Below, one piece after another: positions 1-13,600 of a stretch of 64,000 bases of DNA. The notes below the pieces were generated by a model. The model ran no database searches. It was not told where the DNA came from and saw nothing but the letters and a program-made list of their open reading frames with translations. Source of the stretch: Owenia fusiformis (taxonomy: Eukaryota > Annelida > Polychaeta > Sabellida > Oweniidae); contig CAIIXF020000001.1 in assembly GCA_903813345.2 (NCBI GenBank), forward strand, positions 58,485,885 through 58,549,884. The letters run 5' to 3'. How positions within the stretch are numbered: the stretch's first letter is position 1; each line of letters opens with the position of its first letter. The position numbers and the translations under genes were made by a program.

Positions 1-100
1 ATATGGCGGGAAAGGAAGTAGTGTTTCGTCACTTCCGTGATCAGAGCTCTTCAATTCGAAGTAAAATATTTTCAAAACTCGCACCTGGCAACAAGAAAAG
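1..100 (+). CDS. Possible upstream (5'-most) exon of the annexin fusion gene, maybe untranslated
   Basis: The window opens in a segment with an ATG at position 3 in good context (ATGGCGG) and an open frame up to AAGAAAAG|GTACAT, a plausible donor after base 100. A matching acceptor, TTAAGCCAG|GAAG, lies at 1694/1695, five bases before the ATG at 1700. Splicing the two keeps the position-3 frame open into the main protein, adding about 34 residues. The segment also contains CACTTCCG, an ETS-type site common near TATA-less start sites. The DZANK1-like N-terminus aligns from the ATG at 1700, so this exon may be 5' UTR and the frame agreement chance (one in three). The true 5' limit is outside the window. 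Confidence 0.35.
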
Positions 101-1694
101 GTACATATTTTTGCCCATATCTCCACTGTACAGCAAGTTATTAACAGTATTTAATGTTCTCTGTAATAATGAATATTTCAGTCAGCAATGTTATGATGAT
201 TATGCTCATTGAGTGTGGATAGAGCTCATTATTAGTTGATGAAGTTCATGAAAATTTTAAAAATAAAAAATATTTTTAAGGTACAGCTGGAAAGTAACAT
301 TTTGGTAAAAAATTGCTATACCAGCACATGTTATTTTCTGGTACAAAATAAAGTATGAAGACATGTGTCAATTGCCTTGCTTTTTTCAGGAAAGTATCAT
401 TACACTGTCTTCTTTAAGAATATCTAGAAGAAGTTCAATGGGAACTCCAGGAAATTCTGATATTTCACAATTTCTTTTTTTCCAAATTTTCTTTCAAAGT
501 TTCCAGACAACACAGGAGCTACCATTGACCTGTTTCCAGGTTTACTAAAAGTAGACAGTGTAATGATACTTTCCTGAAAAAAGCAAGGAAATACACACAT
601 GCCTTCATACTTAATTTTGTACCAGAAAATAACATGTGCAGGTATAGCAATTTTTTACCAAAATGTTACTTTCCAGCTGAACCTTAAAGTGAAAGCAGAG
701 CTAGCTTTACCATTCTCTAGGCTATATGGCCACTGTATTGTGGCCATAATCGATACTCCATTGGTCTATTAGACTTGACTTTACATGGGCTGTTCGACTT
801 CTTTTCATTTTGATTGATGTAAATATAATCAGAAACATACCTTTATTATCTTCTCACGCAATGTTAGCCCATATAAATGTACAGGTAGCCTACATGAGTC
901 ATGACTGTTGTCTGAATCCCAGTTTTTTTTCATATTTTCAAGTTGAACAGTAAAATAATAATAAAAGTTCTTTCCTCCAATTTGGAAATGTGCCTGCAGG
1001 ACGACCCCACATTCTTATACCAGGGAGCTCCTGGGCTCATAAACAATAAAGGCCAATAATAACCCATAATTTTATGGGAGTACATATATATATAGACAAA
1101 ATATGAATGTGACCTGTATTGCAGGAGAGAGTTGACTTAATAGAAATCTAAATGGAGCCAGTCAGTAATGATACCCTTTCAAAAACTCATTGTGGTAGAT
1201 GGTGTTTAGATGAGAGTTAGTTCAACAAATCATAACCAATTCGGATTAATTTATTAATCTGAATTTTCCTGGAGTCCTATGCCACAAGATACAAAGTATG
1301 TCAGATAAGTAATAAGGCTCAGACTACAGGTTTAACTCGTTGAACTAGATGAGAGTGAGATCTCGGTCATTAGACCTTGGTCTCTTTTCAATGTGAGGTT
1401 TTGGTACAGGCACATTGATTGATTGATAAATTTTATATGAGTATATCACCCATTATAACATTTCTATTGATAGGGGTATGATTATATTCCCTCATTTGAT
1501 TTATATTTTTCCTTTCATTTTTAGGGGGTATGTTGTCCTTGTAGATGCACAGTACCTGCTTTGAACCAACAATCTAGAAAATCATGTCGGTGAATTCTTG
1601 AAGCAATAACAGAAACTACAAGTGGCATACTATGGTAACCGTTAGAGCATATTAGGAACTGAACAATATATTATTGTGCTGGTGTCTTAAGCCA
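101..1694. other. Putative first intron
   Basis: Non-coding. It holds the foldback element at about 274-689. I see no coding exon in the remainder; the short open frames lack splice context and compositional support. Confidence 0.4.
274..689. repeat. Foldback/MITE-like element with about 135 bp inverted arms
   Basis: Bases about 275-411 and 551-688 are near-perfect reverse complements. The outer ends read AAGGTACAGCTGGAAAGTAA and its complement, and the inner ends read ACACTGTCTTC and GTAGACAGTGT. A loop of about 140 bp separates the arms. There is no transposase. No clear target-site duplication was found. A transcript would fold into a long hairpin. Confidence 0.75.
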
Positions 1695-1699
1695 GGAAG

Positions 1700-4600
1700 A
1701 TGCCCAGTGCGGGGGCCATAGCCCCACCGTGTATTGTGCCTTTAAGGGCCCCTGTCCCTGGTGTGCCTACGACACATATAGACTGCTCTACATACATAGA
1801 GATTGAAACAGGTATAGCTGATGTATATCATAAAATCCCTTTTGTTATCATTGCATGTAACTTGACTGCATCATTGTGGGATCTACAGCATGTCCTATCA
1901 CTTGGAATGCACAAAATGCAGCACTTAAAGTGAGAGTGATAGCCCAAATTATCTAAAATGGAATGAAATGCGTACATGTACATAACCCAACTTACCCAAG
2001 CCTCAATATGTGAATAATGTAAATTATATAACCAAGGTATATTCATCAAAATTTTTAAAATATCAAACAGACATGCTTAATAAATAAAGAGAATTGTTTC
2101 TGTATTTCAGAATCTCCAAGATGTAAAATCTACTTCACAACAAGTGGTGCTAAACCAAACCCATTCCAACTGAAGGTTGCAGGCAGAGAGCAGACATTCC
2201 GCTATAAGGCACCATTCACTTTGAAGACAGGAAAGAGGACACTTAAGGCTATAGCAGTGACAAGGTAAAGATACAAAACACCTCACTGTTCTTATTCTTT
2301 GGCCATGCTTTGCTTTTGTTCATTCGTTCGCCCACCCAGGACAGGGGTTTTCATTAGCAATAGACAAATTTTGCCAGTTTTTTGAGGAATTTCGCTACTG
2401 TTTTTCCATTTTGAAATCCTGCCTGTTGCCAGAAATTCTTTTGAAATCCTCTCTGTAGAATACTGCACTTTATGGAACTTGCCGTGGAGGCCCTGAATGA
2501 GAATGCTCAAAATAATTAAACCACTGGTCATTGAGACCTGCATTGGGAAATACTGATTGATAAAGATGGAGCAAGCAGAGAAGTTTTTCCCTAATGATGT
2601 TACATGATTTATATATAATGTTTAAACTTAAGTATAGCATATTGACACTTTGAACAATTTTCAAGAAAAAATGGTACAGAACTCATACATGCACTTGGTC
2701 AAAATTTGTGACATTTCTTATCATACTAGCCTTGCCCAAGTCGGTCTCTTTTACTTATCTTAGATCAGATAAGTAAAAAAATACCGACTTGGGCAAGGCT
2801 ATTATCATACTTGAAACGTGATATTTTGTCAATGTTTTGTGCTGATGTGTGGACACCACAAGAAATCACGTCATCAAGATAGTGTATTTATCCTTTTAAC
2901 ATGAATGTTACAGATGCAAAGGCAGACCACTGCCAAGACCTAGTAAGGTTTTGAGGGTGTTGGACAATTTACAAGGCAAGTATTTTACTTTACAAGTGCA
3001 ATATTCATTACTGAGTGTCTTCTTGTTATCTTACTAGGGATGGACTCCAGGAAAGTGCAGTTGTTACAAAGACATTTACAGTAGACGACACATCAGGGTT
3101 TAATAATTACACAGCTGATGATGATGAATCCCTTGCCAGTGTCAGATCTGTGGACACATATGTTTCAGAATATAACCCCAAGTTCAGCAAAAATAAACCC
3201 AGAAGTACTAAAAAGGTAAGAATTGTTGAACCTATGTAGTATCAGTAGCTATACTAGAGGTGTGAACCTTTTACTTATTCAGAATCAAAAGTGTTAGGGC
3301 AAATAATTATGAGTCTATTTATTCTTTCGGTTGCATTCTTTGTACATCTCTGTACATTTATATGGTTCAGAGTTTTTCTGTGAATTGTTTCTGCAATATT
3401 AGTGCCAATGGAGTATGATTATTTTTTCAGCCAACTCGAAATTCTCGAAAAGAACCACCAAGAAGTAAATCAGTTGACTTTAAACAAGCATGGTCAGAAA
3501 GCAATGGGGTAAATAATGGAAGTGACCATGTTAATATTCCTGATGGACCATTCAATCCAACCAACTATAGCGGAACCCAGGTAAATGTGTGGGGGGTACC
3601 ACCACATAATATGGCAGGCTGGTTGACTGCCCCAGGGGGTCCTGGGGGTGTGAGTTACCCTACCCATGAACAACAACTAGGGTACATGACAGAGAAAATG
3701 TTACAAGTAAGTATGATTCTTGTTTAATTATATATTCATTCGATTCATCCCAATTTAATGATATTGAAATGATAATTATTACTAATATGGATATTACAAG
3801 AGTCACATTGTTGTGATTGGAATTGGAGTTTGCAGAATCATTCATTGCAACAGTAAACCATTTTATGACTTGATTCAACACAACTATATCTATTTAATGA
3901 GAGTGCGGTTCTCTTTCCTTCGTATATTATTACTCCAAACTATCCTAGTTTATCTCATACTTCTGCCCTGCTCTGATAGTATAAAATTTTAGCCATCATA
4001 TGGTACTGTAAATCCTTATTGCAGAGTTTAGATGAACAAAAGCAGCAGACAATGAATGACATGAGGACAGCCATGCAGCAAGAAATACCACCCCCTGCCA
4101 TAGAACCCCCACCACCCCCAGAACCCGTCATAGAATATGTAAAGAAAGAACCAGAGTTACGGCCAATCAGCAGAGGAAATGGTGAGCCTTCTCAGAATTT
4201 TGAAAGTTCTATTTTTATGAATATTTCAGTTAAAGCTCGGATTTGTTACTTTGGAACAATTTAAAAATGATTTTCCTCAGAGTATAAAATCTTCAAAGTT
4301 ATAAGTAAAGAAATATCTATTGGGATGATTAATATGAAAGATCAAAATGCCTCATTACCAATGTCAATCATTTGTCACCTTGACAATGAACTTGGAAGTA
4401 CTGGTTGCCTATTGGGCAATGGACTGAATGCCAATATGTTAATTGGGAAATTGTGGTATCGCAACTTGAACATTTTTGATATATACCATGTTACATTCAG
4501 GTGATTGGAAAGAGCAGCTGGAGCACATATACGCACACCTCATCGAACACACTAAAAATCATCCCAACTTCAAAAAGAATATTAGCAGCCCAAAATTTGG

Positions 4601-7600
4601 ACAGGTACACCTTAATATTTTTGAATTTTTTATTTTATATTATTACAGTGAAAACTGTTTAGTGAAACACCTCTTAAAGTGGAAAACTCTTCAGAGTCTC
4701 AAGACCAAATGACGTAATGTTAAATGAACCTTGATAAGTGGAACATATCCCAAGTGGAACACTTTTTATACGTAAAGGTGTTCCACTTAGACAGGTTCTA
4801 TTTTATATTGATTACAGAACATGTACATGTGTGACATCTGGCATTTGACATTCTAACTTCTGGGATAACTGCAGTTATCAAAAATGAGGAAAAATTTGTC
4901 ATTTTTGTCATATTTTACTCAAAAGTTGCTCAACTTATATGAAATAAACTATATTCGCTGAAGTGGTCATTTGACATATAATAGGGTTTTAATGTACATG
5001 TACCTGTATGTATTGGATCTTGTATTTTGTAGATATCAGGTGTTGTCTACAAGGAGGAAGAAGACTGTTTTAATCTCAACATCACTCTAGCCAAACCTGG
5101 TGTCAGACCCAAGCCTAAACTGAAGACAACAGTCAAGGCACTGGATACAGCAAAGAAACTTTCCAAAGCTGGATCAAAAAAGGCTGGTAGGTACCCTAGT
5201 TTACAAGAGCTGACTTTGCGTATGCACTCTTTAAATCCAAGATAATCATTTGATTTGCTTTATATGCAATCAGAAAATCATTTTGTAGCATTTTCTGCCT
5301 TAACACTTTTAGTTTCATATCCTCTGATATATCAATGTAGCCTTTAAGCAATCTCCCTATACATTTGAATTACCCTGTATCAGCCTTCACATTGAATTTC
5401 CAATCATCAGGTTTAGATTCGAATTGATGGGTCAACACATTACTTTTTTGGTATTTCAAACATGGCTTATAGTAAACATCTGTTTTTAATTCAAACTCCC
5501 ATGAAAGGCCATTTGATTGTCACTATCTTCTAATCAACAAAACTGTAGAATCATCTGAAACAGTCAGGGGAAAGTGTAGCTATCTGATGGACATTCAGAA
5601 GCTATTGGCATTGGTGTCTGTAACACATTGATACACTTTTGTAACAATATGCAACATCTTACCAGGTAATGACATTTTGTTTTCATTTATTCTAGGAAGC
5701 GACACTGAAGCCACTAAAAAGAAAAAAGAAAAAGTTGTTGATCCGTATTTTGAAACAGAAGAATATGAGGTAAGTGAAAGGGACAAACCAGAGAAATCTC
5801 TTTCTGAAACTTTTTGTCTTGTGTGGGTTTATTTGATTCTTACTGAATATTGTTTGTTATCATTAGTTTTACTTCGTCTTATTGATTTTAACACTAGATT
5901 CATTATTGAGCATGATCTTTCAATTTCTGTCTCACTTTGCAAGCCTCAGTATTAACTCATTGACTACTCAAGAGTTTCAAGCGACCAAACACTTTGTTTT
6001 ATATAAGATAAAAATGCTTTTTTGAATAACCTTTAGGTAGTTCCACTCTTTGAGAAAGAAACTGAAAAAGAAATGAGAACATCCTATGACTTTTTTATTT
6101 CAGAATATCATTTTAATCTACTCGGTGATAATTGATATCTGCATTCGTTCTCTTTATTCTTTCGTTTGCTACGCTCTCATGCAGATATCAATATCACTTC
6201 CTAGTTAAAAATGACATTCTTCAAAATCATAGGATATCCTATAAATATCCATAAAAAATGTGGAAATATTAATATTTTCACCATGTGGATCTTAATAAGC
6301 TCAATTGACTTGTAAGGATAGCATGCCTTAGTAAATCTAGTGATTTGCATAGATTACAAAGTCATTTAAAACCTTGGTTAGTCAATGGGTATAACAAAAA
6401 CTAGCTGTGACTATCACAAATCTATCACATATTGTGTATGCATGCTTGTATTAACTATTAGTCTCCAGGACACAATATCAATGTTTTTGGTTGAAGTAAT
6501 TTATTAAAAAGGATCAGAACCCCCCCCCCCCAATCTCTTTTTGTGAAAGCTGATTCTTATTTGAAATATCTTCAGCAGAAAGTTTAATTCCAGCATTAAT
6601 TTTAATTTCACAGAAGGTGAGCCTTACCCCCTCCCTCACCTAAATGAAATAATTCAGCTATAACTGAAACATTGGTATTTAACCTGGCTTCTTACATGGA
6701 TGTGTAGTCCAGTACTAACAATAACATGTATATCACAATTATCACAATAAGCCACCAAAGTATAGGCGTAAAAAGGTTGAACCAGTACCCAAACAACGAC
6801 TCTCAGATGAGTATGAGCATGGCAATCACAGAGACAAATTCTCTGAGAAATCTAGAGATTCTGATGATCTATCTGATTCTGGCAGTAGGAACAGTAAGCA
6901 AAAAAGAAGGAAAAATAGTCTAGATTTGGAAGTGAAAAAGGTATGTGAATAACATGATCCTTGGGCAATTCACCTATCACCTATAATGATTGTCATTTTG
7001 AGAATTGATTTATTCAAGCAATTTTGTTTGACACCAGGCCCGTAGCCAGCTTTTGCCAAAAGGGATTCAAAAAATGAAAGGGGTTCACATTTGACAACTT
7101 TGGCCAGGGGGGTTGGGGGCTACAGGCCAGGAGTGGAGACCTTGTAGATGTTAGATCTACTTTGCCTCTCGTTATATTCTTTTAATTTGTTTTTCTGGAT
7201 TTTTGAACATATGAGATGAATGCTTCAGTCTTTTGGCATAACTGTTCCACATTGACATAATTGCATATACTGTACATCTTTTATAATGTCAAATGCGCAT
7301 GGGATATTTGACAGATTTTCAAATAATAGGAAGGATAAATGCAAATATATAGCTGCTAAGAAAGTTCAATATTGATCTGAATGTACAGTACATGTACTTT
7401 TTGTTTTCTATGTCTTTCCAGGGATCACATATTGCTTTATAGAGAATTATTCACTATACTGCATTATTTCATGTCACACACTTCTAAATGCTTTAACACT
7501 AATATGTCACTTTTATTTTTTGCTTTAACACTAGTATGTCACACTTATTTTTGCTTTAACACTAATATTTCAACCTTATTTTTGCTTTAACACTAATATG

Positions 7601-10600
7601 TCACTCTTATTTTTGCTTTAACACTAATATGTAACACTGCTTTTACTCTAACATTTCATTGTTACTGTGTGATCAGGTACCCCAGAAACCAAAGCCTAAT
7701 ATCCGTCAGTCACTTTTGAAAAAAGCTGAAACAATTCGTAAAAATAAACTGACATTTGATGGCACTCCTGAATCTTACCACTTTGCAGAGGACTACTGGG
7801 TAAGATATAGGAGTATACTATGGGTGTAATAAGAGTACACTATGTGGGAGTACACTATATGGGTGTAGAATGGGAGTATACTATGGAAGTAATATGGGAG
7901 TACACTATATGGGTGTAATATGGGAGTACACTATGGGTGTAATTGGGAATATACTATAGATGTAATATGTGAGTGAATTATGGATGTAGGAGCACACTAT
8001 GGGTGTAATATGGGAGTACACTATGGGCTTAATATGGGAGTACACTATATGGGTGTAGAATGGGAATATACTATGGAAGTAATATGGGAGTACACTATCG
8101 GTTTAATATGGGAGTACACCATCGGTTTAATATGGGAGTACACTATCGGTTTAATATGGGAGTACACTATATGGGTGTAAAATGGGAGTATACTATGGAA
8201 GTAATATGGGAGTGCACTATTGGTTCAATATTGGAGTACACTATCGGTTTAATATGGGAGTAAACTATGGGTGAAATATGGGAGTACACTATATAGGTGT
8301 AAAATGGGAGTATGGATGTAATAGGAGTAGACTATGGGTGTAATGGGAGTACTTCATGGGTGTTATGGGAGTAATAGGAGTACACTATTGGTGCAATATG
8401 GGAGCACACTATGGATGTACCGGGTGTAATATTGGTGTAAGGGGTTTCTTTAATTTTCTTTGGTATTGTAAGGGTTTTCTCGTTTACTTTTATACTTTTA
8501 TTCATTATACAAATTCAATGTTTGTTTTCATATTGTTTGATTTATTAAAATATCATTTCATGCTTACTTCCAGCAAGAGGGTACTGTGAAAGCTTGGCCT
8601 GACTTTAACGCTGAAGGCGATGCTGAGATAATACGTAATGCTATGAAAGGATTTGGTAAGTTTATCAATGATTCTTCTTATATACATGTATTCTATTTTT
8701 TCCTCTGAGCTTGGAAGTTTTATGACTGTCCTCTGTAAGTTGGGTATTTGAAAGCACAAATTTAAAGCCATCATGTCCATGTTGAAAGCATGAGTAACCT
8801 GCCAAGATGTATGATTCTTGTAAGATGCAGCAATAGGGAAAGTTCATCAGGTTTCCATTTTCTCTTTCCTAATTCATGCTCCTTCTCAAAACCTTCACCA
8901 ATGATAAGTTCTGCTCTTACAATAACCATAATAATATGATCAGGTAACTCAGTCGGGATTATACCTGTACCTCTGATGTACATTGCAAAAAAGCCTGGTA
9001 TGCCCCTATATGTTACATTGCCTGTTTACAGGAATTAGTTTCCAAAATATGACAGCATTTAATATTTAATTGCTCCAAAGATTTAATATTATAAGGAAAA
9101 CCCCTTATGTTTTTGAAAATGTAAGAATAAATGTTTGACATCTGAGGTTTTATGGTAACATAAACAGACAATTAATTTATAGGGGCCTTGTAGGTGCATA
9201 TATGTTTAAGTTTACTCAGGTCCACATGATTTTGGGCATTGGCCATGAGGGTTGTTGCCATGGGACACAAGGAACCTCTTAATGTTGTTCTCAAACTGCG
9301 CACGCTGGTTGTCAAACAAATCCAACAGTCTTTTCATTTCCTTGACATCTGCAATACAAACATTTGATAACTTCAAGATAAAAAAAGGATTTAAAATTGA
9401 ACTTGAAGGAAATATTATGGATGGCCCCCCATGGATACACCACACTCATGTTTTTTTATTAGATATACTTGCCAGGTGAAATAGATGTAAGGTAGTTTTG
9501 TAGATCAAATTTTGTACAGCACTGTACAAGAAATGTCATTCTTAGCCAAGTTACCTCTAGTGATACAGATTTGGATGGAGAGGATAGAAAGACTTACGTG
9601 TACAGCATTTTTTGTAAGAGAGATACCCACGGCAACAGACTTCTTTATTTGAGGGACATGGTTGTGGAGTGTAGACTGAATACGATTTTGTTACTGTATA
9701 GGGTTTTTGACTGGAATAACAATGTCAGTATCCTGTAAAATTTTCTTTAATGTGACTCTCTGTTTATGCATTTTTTCATTTCAGTGCTATTTAGCAAAAT
9801 AAAGATTTACTTTTCATCCACCTTGTTTTTCCAATGCATTGATAAGTTCTCAAATTTTCATTTGATCCAAAGACTCAAATGGTCCACATTGGAGCTTACA
9901 ATAAATTATAAAAAATATTTTTGGTCTGTCAAATCTTTATGTCAACTATTTTGAAATGTCAATTAAAAGATGGCACTGATATTCACATTAATATCAGGCA
10001 TTCATTAATAATTCATGAATATAATGTCAACTATATTTGCCATCTATTTGTTCAAAAGTAGTTAAAAAACCTTGGTGAAAAGTGTGCACACGCTTCTAAT
10101 GATATCAGAACTTCTAATGCTTTTTCTAAATGAGTCATGTTTTTCTCGCTTAGATGATTACACAAAAATGAAAGGACGATTCTCGGTTTGGAGAACGAAG
10201 TTCATCAATCTAAATGAGCATTATCCCTGCTTCGGACAAATTTGATTTTTTTTACATAATATAGATTTGAATGTCTTCTTTTGAATAGTCATAATTTAAT
10301 TTGGGTAATTTTTCGCAAAAAAATATTCGCGCAGTACACTGATGAACTTCTTTCCCCAAATCGAGACTTGTAATTTATTGAATCGGTCAAATTGAGCGTT
10401 ATCCCTGCTTCAGACCAATTTGTTAATTTTACATCTTGTAGATCTAAATGTCCTCTTTTGAATATTCATAGTTTAATTTGGGTAATATTTCTATATTTTT
10501 CATGAAAAAAATTATTAGCCCAGGAGACTGTTCTCCAAACCGAGAATCGTCCTTTGCATCTACCTCCCTAGCATTAGATAAAATCCACAATTGAAAATAG

Positions 10601-13600
10601 TTTTTCAAAATTGTTAAACGTCATCATTTTTTTATTAGTACATGTATTCTGTTTTGACTTACTAATATCGAACCCTCCATTTAGTACAAGTCCACAACAA
10701 GAACAGACCACAGTCTGTATATAGCTTAGTATATCTGTGTGCAACATACATCTTTGTGACAGTGTACCGTTTGATAGTACGCTTGGGTGGAACATTCACC
10801 TTGCAACAGCATTCAGTAGCATGCAGTTGACCTTTGATGCTCCGTCGGCCCCTTGCCCTGTTTGGATGATCAGTTGGGTGGGCCACACTCCTGTGTCAAA
10901 AATTTAAATTATACATTAATATGTGGGTAATAGGCTTGCACAGATACATTGACTCTCTGATGTCATTACAATGACATATTAGTCACTTAAAAAAGAACTA
11001 CAGTAAAATATGAAGTGTATTTTTTCACGAAACACCCCTTTGAAAGTTTCTAAAGTATGTGGACTAAATGTCAATTTGTTAGAGGATAGAAATGTTGATC
11101 CAAAACTTAAAGGAGCAGGGAAAGTATCGCAACAGACTTTTGATAATTTTGGCAGTTGATAATTTTTTTGTGAGTAGTTTCTGGCTGTAAAAAGTAAATG
11201 CTTGGGAAAGGCGAATCTATAATCTTCAAGAAAAGTTCAAAGAATAGTTTCCAGATCAATTGGATTATCTTATAATCCATGTTTAATCCACCCATCAACA
11301 AGCTTTTTCAAAATACATTCATCATTTTCACCATCGTCCCTCATTTTTTTTACAATTTTTCATGCAAAGTTACATTGTACTTGAACACATGTTTCATCAA
11401 GTAAAATATCACTGGTGATCCACAAAATGTCGGAACATCGAAGGCACGATTTTTCTTTTTTCCTTATTTCACGCGTTGTAGGCAGAATCCCCACGACGTT
11501 TTTTCTCACAATGTACATCAGTATTATATGTTTTAGAAAATGCACATGTTTGCGAAACAATAGCTCAGAGGACAACAGAATCGTCGATTTACTTCCTCAC
11601 TCAAGTTACATAGACGATTTTCCGAAAAACAGTTAAGATCTGCACTTTTAACCCAAACCGTTTATGTAACTTAAGTGAGGAAGTAAATCGACGATTCTGT
11701 TGTCTTCTGAACTATTTGTTCGCAAATATGTACAATTTCTTAAACATATGGTACTGATACACGTTTGTGTTGAAAAATGTCGTGGGAATTCTGCCTACAA
11801 CGTGTAAAATAAGGAAACGAGAAAAAAGTACCTTCCGGATGTTCCGACATTTTGTTACCAAAACGAACCGTTTTGGTAACCAGCGTAATCGAGTGGATCA
11901 CCAGTGAAAATATGTAAGGAACTCCATGAAGTTTGTTTTTGAGTTTTTTTTTGAAAAAATGAACCTCTTAAAATGCATGTTTACAAAAATAATTTAGGAG
12001 TGATGTAAAAGATGGCAATGTTTTTCAATAATAACATGCATAGGTGGGTGAATTACTCATGTGTGTTGTGTTTTAATCCTGCATTCACTGACTGAGTTAG
12101 CCTATTGAAAAATCATAGAGATTAATAATACAAACAGTAATACTATGAATACTTCTACTTCAAGCTCAAATAGCGCTTTCAGGGTCCTGTGTTGAAATAC
12201 TAGATCACCTTATGTGCATGAACTTTCAAGAGAAACCATCAGTGCAAGCAATTAAATGAAAGCAACGTCCGAACATCACTTGAAAAGTACTAAAGTGGTG
12301 AAAAATTGCAGGATGTTGACAGAAAATGTGCCTAGGGGAGAGGGTCGTCTCTCAACCCCCCTCCTCCCCCTCCCTGGTCACGGGACTAATACATGTGATA
12401 TGGCAAAGTCCAATTCATAGATTAAGTTTCCCTTGCAGTCTTGTTGGCATTTTTATTAGAGTTCATGTTTTGTTTATGTTAATGGGTGAGTGGAAGACCC
12501 TTGGGTGGGAATCAAATATAAAATGTTTTCTAAAATATACATTTGAAATACTTTGTGTATGTACAGTCACAAACTCTAGGCAACATTAACTAGTAATGGG
12601 GGAACACCCCAACTCAACTGAGTGAATGTGTAAACCATATAAGGAACAAAAAACATTACATAAAACAAACTCAGCATGCAAACATGTAAAACTGGCATGG
12701 CAAAACAATAGATTGTGAAACTGAATAATAAAAGCACATACGACTAGAAAACAAGGGATTAAGGACCTGTTAAAATGACATGAATGGGGATTGGTCAATA
12801 TGAATAGTAGAAATATGAAAAATGTGAAAATTTTACATTTAGTTTTGATCATGAACATTAGAGAGGTTAAGTACACAGGCTCGTAGGCAGGTAGAGGGGG
12901 GTAGATAAAGGGAGCTGCTGCTCCCCCAAGAGATTCTTTCAAAATGATGCAGTTTCTCACCAATCTGAGCACTTCGCATGATTTTTTAGCCAAAACTGTC
13001 AAAAAGTTCATCCCTAGGCAAAAGCTTTGCCCTTGGTAAAACTGCTCCTACCCCTTGGTAAAAGCTGGCTACAGACTGTGTAAAACACTTGTGTGAGAAC
13101 TTGAACATGAACGAGTACTGTTACGACCCCCAGTAATGTTGTCCATCTCTCAACTGGTTTAACTGGGGACCATTACATCAATTGGCATTATATCAATCAG
13201 GCAAAAAGAGGCCAGTGATGTGAAAATAGTCAATAGCACGGTGTTATAGCATGGCGGTTACGCCACCTCTGAAAACGAGGTTGGAAAGCTACGTTCACTG
13301 ATTTATCCAATAAAATGGCCGCGATGGAAGAGAAAACTAAGGTTGGCGCATTATTTTCTACTTCTGTGTATCAATGAAAGGATGAACGATTTATGTAAGA
13401 ATCGCATTCGGTGATACTTTCAGTAATGTATATTTTGAACGTAGCCTTTGCAAATTGATGCCTGGGGATAACATGAAATAAAAGAAAAACTGTCGAGTTT
13501 GAAATTCAAAACTACACAAAAATTTAGTTATTTGTTTATTTTTGTTTTTGTTGTTATTAGGGCATGGTCTACATTGCCTAAAAACCTTGTGGTATATAGA

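Larger units (their letters stand above)
1812..7676. other. Introns 1-9 of the annexin gene: contents
   Basis: Introns of more than 300 bp here are 2265-3037 (hairpin at 2727-2801), 3707-4024, 4182-4500, 4605-5032 (contains GTGTTCCACT-type dispersed repeat near 4660-4800), 5187-5695 (nothing seen), 5770-6751 (a C-tract near 6523-6532, otherwise nothing) and 6941-7676 (CAGGCCCGTAGCCAG-type element and a 31 bp tandem array). Confidence 0.6.
1700..7799 (+). other. N-terminal module of the fusion: DZANK1-like domain plus basic/acidic linker (exons 1-10)
   Basis: Exons 1-3 encode a short proline-rich start ([10 protein letters not shown]), then a segment with [13 protein letters not shown] and [20 protein letters not shown]. 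This follows the pattern of the chitobiase/hexosaminidase C-terminal-like domain at the DZANK1 N-terminus (IYYTLDG..., ...KAIAVSKD...). Exon 4 holds a Ser/Arg-rich start and a Gly/Pro-rich stretch with WGVPPHN. Exon 5 has a polyproline run (PPPPPEP). Exons 6-7 contain [13 protein letters not shown], possibly helical, and a KPGVRPKPK basic tail. Exons 8-9 are Lys/Arg/Asp/Ser-rich and look disordered. No zinc ribbon or ankyrin repeat, the DZANK1 C-terminal parts, is seen. Confidence 0.7.

Noticed and set aside
7980-8263. Repetitive open frames in the minisatellite
   Set aside because: A 24 bp period keeps frames open automatically. The translation is low-complexity with no flanking exon signals.
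10574-10795. Minus-strand open frame with [16 protein letters not shown], overlapping exon 2 of the nested secreted gene
   Set aside because: It can also splice in phase to the last exon, but the alternative frame joins both the signal-peptide exon and the CC.GY exon with correct phases and has the better Cys/Tyr pattern, so this frame is a shadow.
12586-13011. 141-codon minus-strand open frame
   Set aside because: It overlaps a decayed CAGGCC-type element and has no recognisable domain or splice partners. Length alone is not enough.
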